The notes under the pieces: generated by a model | What the model was told of the DNA's origin: nothing | Seen by the model: only the letters and a program-made list of their open reading frames with translations | The model's database searches: none | In this document: in pieces, positions 6,762 to 8,857 of the stretch | How positions within the stretch are numbered: position 1 is the stretch's first letter | Layout: each line of letters begins with the position of its first letter | Translations under genes and position numbers: made by a program | Source of the DNA: JAZKIX01 sp040384645 | GTDB lineage: Bacteria > Pseudomonadota > Gammaproteobacteria > Burkholderiales > Burkholderiaceae_D | NCBI GenBank assembly: GCA_040384645.1 | Contig: JAZKIX010000067.1 | Span: forward strand, 1-8,857 | DNA length: 8,857 nt | Direction: 5' to 3'

Positions 6762-7121
6762 GGCGCCCCAGAAGAGCGAGATGCCGCCGATGGCAAACAG
6801 TACCAGCCACGACAGGTGCTTGCCGCGGGTGATGATCAGCGGCAGCAGGCCAGATACGATGGAAGTCAGGCCGATGGTCTGAGCCGCACTGAACGAAGTA
6901 AGTTGACCTTGACTAATCTGCACCAGCAGAGCCGCAAACCCGAACCAAGCGACGGTTGTAATGTGCCAAGCGAAGCGAAGAGTTTGAACCGTGAACTGGG
7001 TACTGCCGAAAATCTGGGGCAGATCCGCCCGGCGAAATAGCCGCACGAGGATGTACCGCTCACCCAGGATGGAGTGCGCCAAGCCCAGGAAAACGATGAG
7101 AATAGCTGCAAGTAGCATCAT
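6756..7121 (-). CDS. Small four-helix membrane protein of unknown function (cassette gene)
   Basis: A 121-aa hydrophobic protein with helices at about 2-19, 47-69, 79-97 and 103-120. The cytosolic or loop segment SILGERYILVRLFRRADLPQ, followed by a TLRFAWHITTVAWFGFAALL phrase, resembles an uncharacterised family of short bacterial membrane proteins, with a conserved H16 and the LRFAWH motif. No enzymatic role can be stated. ATG at 7121 is chosen (a second ATG follows at 7118); it is 13 bases from the upstream attC core site, whose TTG at 7142 could extend the frame by seven codons but would start inside the attC. The stop lies in the inverse core site of the following attC, typical of compact cassettes. 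Confidence 0.8.
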   Translation of the reverse strand: MMLLAAILIVFLGLAHSILGERYILVRLFRRADLPQIFGSTQFTVQTLRFAWHITTVAWFGFAALLVQISQGQLTSFSAAQTIGLTSIVSGLLPLIITRGKHLSWLVLFAIGGISLFWGAA

Positions 7122-7133
7122 TGGCCGATAGCC

Positions 7134-7223
7134 GCCTAACAACCAAAATAAGGTGCCGACGCACCGGATGTGAAATAAGAACGCACTATACGCACGGAGG
7201 TCACCTTGATTGTGTAGTTATGT
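7134..7223 (-). other. attC site, 90 bp
   Basis: Minus-strand ACATAAC (7223-7217) and GTTAGGC (7140-7134) are the core sites. The arms are imperfectly complementary over about 18 bases: AAC at each end, then a mismatched stretch, then AAGGTG pairing with CACCTT. The inner loop has a small GTGC/GCAC hairpin. It lies 29 bases after the stop of the NAD(P)-binding protein gene and directly before the 121-aa membrane protein. Confidence 0.75.
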
Positions 7224-7252
7224 GAAGCATGTGGAATGCGTTCTTCACGACT

Positions 7253-7942
7253 CTAGTTCTCTGTTTTGATTGCTAACGCCGATGGTGTTAGGCAGCCGAC
7301 TATCGCCGGAGCCTCGTGGATGAGGCTGTCGTTTTCGATGGCCGCGACCATGAAAAGCGCAAAGTCTATGCGGCGTGTGATATTACTTTTTAGAACGGGG
7401 TCACCAACGTGCCTGCTCCACACTGGTAAGCCTTGGCTCTCGCCTTCTTCGAGATCACTGCCACGAACTACTGTCCAACGAGCATCACTGCGGAATATTC
7501 GCTCGCACGCCTCCACTTGGTCATCGAGTTCGGCGAAGCGAGCAAGACGTGCGATCGGGCTAATGATCTTTATAAGCGCCTTGAGCTTCCACGAATACAC
7601 ATCCTGGCCGTCGCGCGTGATGTGCCACCCACACGAAAAGACGAGACGTGCGCTTGAATGTGCGTAGTCAAGAACCGCTTGAGCCGTTCCAGACGCGTAT
7701 TGCTGAACGCCCCACGGAGCGAGTACTACCAGCACCCCGTCGCATCCTGCGACAGCCTTCTTGATAACCTCGCGGTCGTTAGTTGCACCGGGAATGACTG
7801 TAATACGTCCCTTAAACTTATTGAGCTTGCCTACACTACGCTCACGGCACACTCCAACCACTTCGTAGCCCCGATCAAGTGCATGCTGCGTCATATATTG
7901 GCCGAGTTTTCCAGATATACCCACGATGCAAATCTTCTTCAT
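7253..7942 (-). CDS. NAD(P)-binding atypical SDR / NmrA-like protein (cassette gene)
   Basis: A 229-aa Rossmann-fold protein. The N-terminus KKICIVGISGKLGQYMTQHA has the dinucleotide-binding pattern GxxGxxG (G8, G11, G14), and R33 after the second strand suggests NADP(H) preference. It continues with VLVVLAP (70-76), a strand region RLVFSCGWH (99-107) and WTVVRGSDLEEG (156-167), which matches the W-T-I/V-V-R-P-x-x-L-x-x-G signature of atypical SDRs of the NmrA/NAD(P)H-binding type. The usual SDR catalytic YxxxK is not evident, so it may be a sensor or a reductase with an unusual site; the substrate is unknown. ATG at 7942 is chosen because the fold begins at once; a longer frame to 8029 would run through the attC remnant. 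The start overlaps the stop of the upstream truncated ORF (ATGA), so translation may be coupled. Confidence 0.8.
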   Translation of the reverse strand: MKKICIVGISGKLGQYMTQHALDRGYEVVGVCRERSVGKLNKFKGRITVIPGATNDREVIKKAVAGCDGVLVVLAPWGVQQYASGTAQAVLDYAHSSARLVFSCGWHITRDGQDVYSWKLKALIKIISPIARLARFAELDDQVEACERIFRSDARWTVVRGSDLEEGESQGLPVWSRHVGDPVLKSNITRRIDFALFMVAAIENDSLIHEAPAIVGCLTPSALAIKTEN

Positions 7943-8100
7943 AGCAATCCAATTGGCGGCTGCACATAACGTTCGGCATGAGCGGCGTGGCGCGGGAGGC
8001 AAGCCGCGCCACTGAAGAAGTGCTTGCACACTAGACCAGGGATACCGGCCAGTTCACTGGTGACAAGTTCTTCCAGCGCATTTAAGTACGGTTGGGTCAC
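7939..8100 (-). pseudogene. Truncated TfoX/Sxy-like ORF fused to half an attC
   Basis: From GTG at 8100, with AGGA six bases upstream, 53 codons run to TGA at 7939. Residues 1-33 (VTQPYLNALEELVTSELAGI, then PGLVCKHFFSGAA) resemble the N-terminal part of TfoX-like proteins, with the FFSGAA phrase normally followed by a beta-rich domain. Instead the frame passes straight into the inner hairpin of an attC and its core site, adding about 20 residues with no homology (CLPRHAAHAERYV...). The start of a cassette gene is thus joined to the end of an attC, with most of the gene and the outer arm of the site missing. The stop overlaps the start of the SDR gene by four bases. The family call is from memory and moderate; the truncation is well supported if that call holds. 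Confidence 0.5.
7964..8012 (-). other. Half-deleted attC site
   Basis: The core side is present: the minus strand ends in GCCGCTCATGCCGAACGTTATGT with core site GTTATGT (7970-7964), and an inner 9-bp hairpin GTGGCGCGG/CCGCGCCAC (7987-7995 with 8004-8012). The complementary outer arm expected beyond 8012 is absent; coding sequence of the TfoX-like ORF stands there instead. The site is therefore probably a poor recombination substrate, which would lock the SDR cassette to the remnant upstream of it. Confidence 0.55.
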
Positions 8101-8117
8101 GAGAAATCCTGATGGAC

Positions 8118-8180
8118 GGTTAACGTAACGTTGAGGGGCGTGCCGCTTTAGGCGCGTCCCTCTCGAACGCCATGTTAGCT
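8118..8180 (-). other. attC site, 63 bp
   Basis: Minus-strand inverse core site AGCTAAC (8180-8174) and core site GTTAACC (8124-8118). The inner arms GAGGGACGCGCC and GGCACGCCCCTC pair over 12 positions with few mismatches. The 195-aa membrane protein reads through the site and stops in its core site, giving the C-terminal peptide MAFERDAPKAARPSTLR, a type of tail common in cassette proteins that end in this attC class. Confidence 0.85.
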
Positions 8181-8707
8181 TGTGCGCCCGATTTAAGGAG
8201 AATGCTGTTGGCGCGGCGTATAAATACCCAATGCCATATCCAGAAAACGATGGCAACTAAACTCGCTACCGAGCCGATCTGGTTGGGAAGAAGAGAGACC
8301 ACCTGTGCGGAACACCAACCTACTCCTGAAATCATTCCAAATGACTTGAAGTTGGCGAGCACTGGATTAACTGCCGCCTCAGCTTTCAGCGACTTGGCTA
8401 CATTGCATACGATGAAAAAGTCTTCGATAAAATTGTATGGTAAAAGAAACATCAGCCATACGCTGCTTGGCTTTGCTTTTCTCGACGCTGTTGAAACTAG
8501 CTTGAGAGATCTGATGAGGTCTAGGGCGTATAAAAGAATCAGCAACAAGAACACTGCAAGGGCGACCACAGACCCAACTGGGCCGAAAATCTTTAACTCA
8601 CCAAGGATGCCCCCAGAGATATCAGGATGTAAGAATGGATAAGCAAGACCGACCCCAATCGGGATGCTAAGTATGATTTTGAGTAGAGTAAGCAAGGATA
8701 TCCTCAT
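8120..8707 (-). CDS. Membrane protein of unknown function with attC-encoded tail (cassette gene)
   Basis: A 195-aa protein with about five hydrophobic segments: 5-24 (LLTLLKIILSIPIGVGLAYP), 43-66, 82-102, 121-140 and 145-165. Charged loops at 64-80 (RSLKLVSTASRKAKP) and 103-112 lie between them. Residues from about 176 to the end (NMAFERDAPKAARPSTLR) are encoded by the attC itself and are probably not part of the ancestral fold. No family is recognised. ATG at 8707 is only a few bases after the core site of the preceding attC, with no visible ribosome site. The stop of another open frame crossing that attC (8704-8706) overlaps the ATG as ATGA, so coupling to upstream translation is possible. 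Confidence 0.75.
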   Translation of the reverse strand: MRISLLTLLKIILSIPIGVGLAYPFLHPDISGGILGELKIFGPVGSVVALAVFLLLILLYALDLIRSLKLVSTASRKAKPSSVWLMFLLPYNFIEDFFIVCNVAKSLKAEAAVNPVLANFKSFGMISGVGWCSAQVVSLLPNQIGSVASLVAIVFWIWHWVFIRRANSILLKSGAQANMAFERDAPKAARPSTLR

Positions 8708-8711
8708 TGCA

Positions 8712-8771
8712 AGCTAACGCTTGAATTAAGCCGAGCCGCTAAGCAGCTTCGGCTTGAATGAATTGTTAGGT
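8712..8771 (-). other. attC site, 60-bp type
   Basis: Minus-strand ACCTAAC (8771-8765) and GTTAGCT (8718-8712), enclosing the AAGCCGA/TCGGCTT palindrome. It matches the site at 6702-6761 at nearly every position outside the loop and the outer core-site bases. It separates the gene fragment at the right edge from the 195-aa membrane protein. Confidence 0.92.
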
Positions 8772-8857
8772 ACTTTGCCCGCGCCTGGCCACTGAACGAA
8801 GGACGGCGAACGTAGTGATGAGAAATAGGGCAGTGGCTAAATGTTTGAGTACTACCT
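8766..8857 (-). CDS. 3' end of a hydrophobic cassette protein (partial)
   Basis: The last 29 codons of a gene entering from the right edge, ending LATALFLITTFAVLRSVARR then GQST. The hydrophobic run followed by a basic end suggests a final membrane helix. The TAA lies inside the attC inverse core site, exactly as in the 121-aa membrane protein. The other two minus-strand frames are also partly open: one would read through the attC to a tail PNNSFKPKLLSGSA, the other to 8704. The hydrophobic one is preferred for its protein-like sequence and stop position. Confidence 0.5.
   Translation of the reverse strand, partial: VVLKHLATALFLITTFAVLRSVARRGQST

Larger units (their letters stand above)
5122..8857 (-). 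mobile_element. Integron gene-cassette array (attC cluster), open at the right edge
   Basis: Six cassette-like units in a row, all with genes on the minus strand, are separated by palindromes bounded by GTTRRRY/RYYYAAC-type core sites. Gene stops lie inside or just before the inverse core site (for example 6756-6758 and 8766-8768), and starts come soon after the core site of the previous attC. Site lengths vary widely (60, 60, 63, 90 and 164 bp), as is usual when cassettes come from different sources. No integrase, attI or Pc promoter is in the window. Since cassette genes read away from attI, these should lie to the right of 8857. The array ends on the left near 5120, facing core genes. Recognition is from site structure, not from database matches. 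Confidence 0.85.

Noticed and set aside
7271..7293. GCTAAC and GTTAGGC close together, like attC core sites
   Set aside because: They lie inside the coding sequence of the SDR-like gene (codons for VGCLTPSALAI), are only about 23 bp apart and enclose no stem. The real attC of this cassette fits 7134-7223 better.
8091..8097. ACCCAAC (minus strand) as inverse core site of a 134-bp attC ending at 7964
   Set aside because: It encodes TQP at the start of the TfoX-like frame, and the sequence after it is not complementary to the arm before the core site at 7964-7970.
1..8857. CRISPR array, tRNA, rRNA or phage genes
   Set aside because: No regularly spaced direct repeats, no cloverleaf or rRNA-like stretches and no phage structural or integrase-like proteins were seen on either strand.

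Overview
The window looks like a chromosomal segment of a betaproteobacterium, most likely of the Oxalobacteraceae/Burkholderiales type. That placement rests on the style of the core proteins and on the neighbourhood of a YdcH-like protein, a DinG/YoaA-type helicase, a PilZ protein and a PP2C phosphatase. It is a judgement from memory, not a search result. A 10-base run of N at 3686-3695 shows that this is a scaffolded assembly.

Left half (1-4835), core chromosome. After a short possible 3' end of a plus-strand gene and about 390 bases without a gene, three minus-strand genes read leftward: a YdcH/DUF465 small protein (interrupted by the N run), an Fe-S DNA helicase of the XPD/DinG type, and a YcgR-like PilZ protein with intact c-di-GMP-binding motifs. 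Divergent from them is a plus-strand PP2C-type Ser/Thr phosphatase with all its metal-binding aspartates. Its transcript runs into a hairpin with a perfect 18-bp stem that probably ends it.

Right half (about 5120-8857), accessory region. This reads as an integron gene-cassette array on the minus strand. Small unrelated ORFs, each with little leader sequence, are separated by attC-type palindromes bounded by GTTRRRY/RYYYAAC-like core sites. I recognise intact attC sites at 8712-8771, 8118-8180, 7134-7223, 6702-6761 and 5896-6059, a half-deleted one at about 7964-8012, and a degenerate one at 5122-5171. In transcription order (right to left) the cargo is the 3' end of a hydrophobic protein, a 195-aa membrane protein whose C-terminus is encoded by its own attC, a truncated TfoX-like ORF fused to half an attC, an NmrA/SDR-like NAD(P)-binding protein, a 121-aa membrane protein, a 133-aa membrane protein, and a 201-aa Sel1-type lipoprotein of clearly lower GC. 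No integrase or attI is visible. Cassette orientation predicts that they lie to the right of 8857, unless this is an integrase-less attC cluster.

Between array and core (about 4835-5120) is a stretch carrying a 67-codon ORF that resembles mobile-element-associated hypothetical ORFs. It probably marks the degraded distal end of the array. No CRISPR, tRNA or rRNA was seen. The most interesting points are the cassette array itself, its content of small membrane proteins of unknown function, and the chimeric TfoX-attC junction, which translationally couples a remnant ORF to the next cassette gene.
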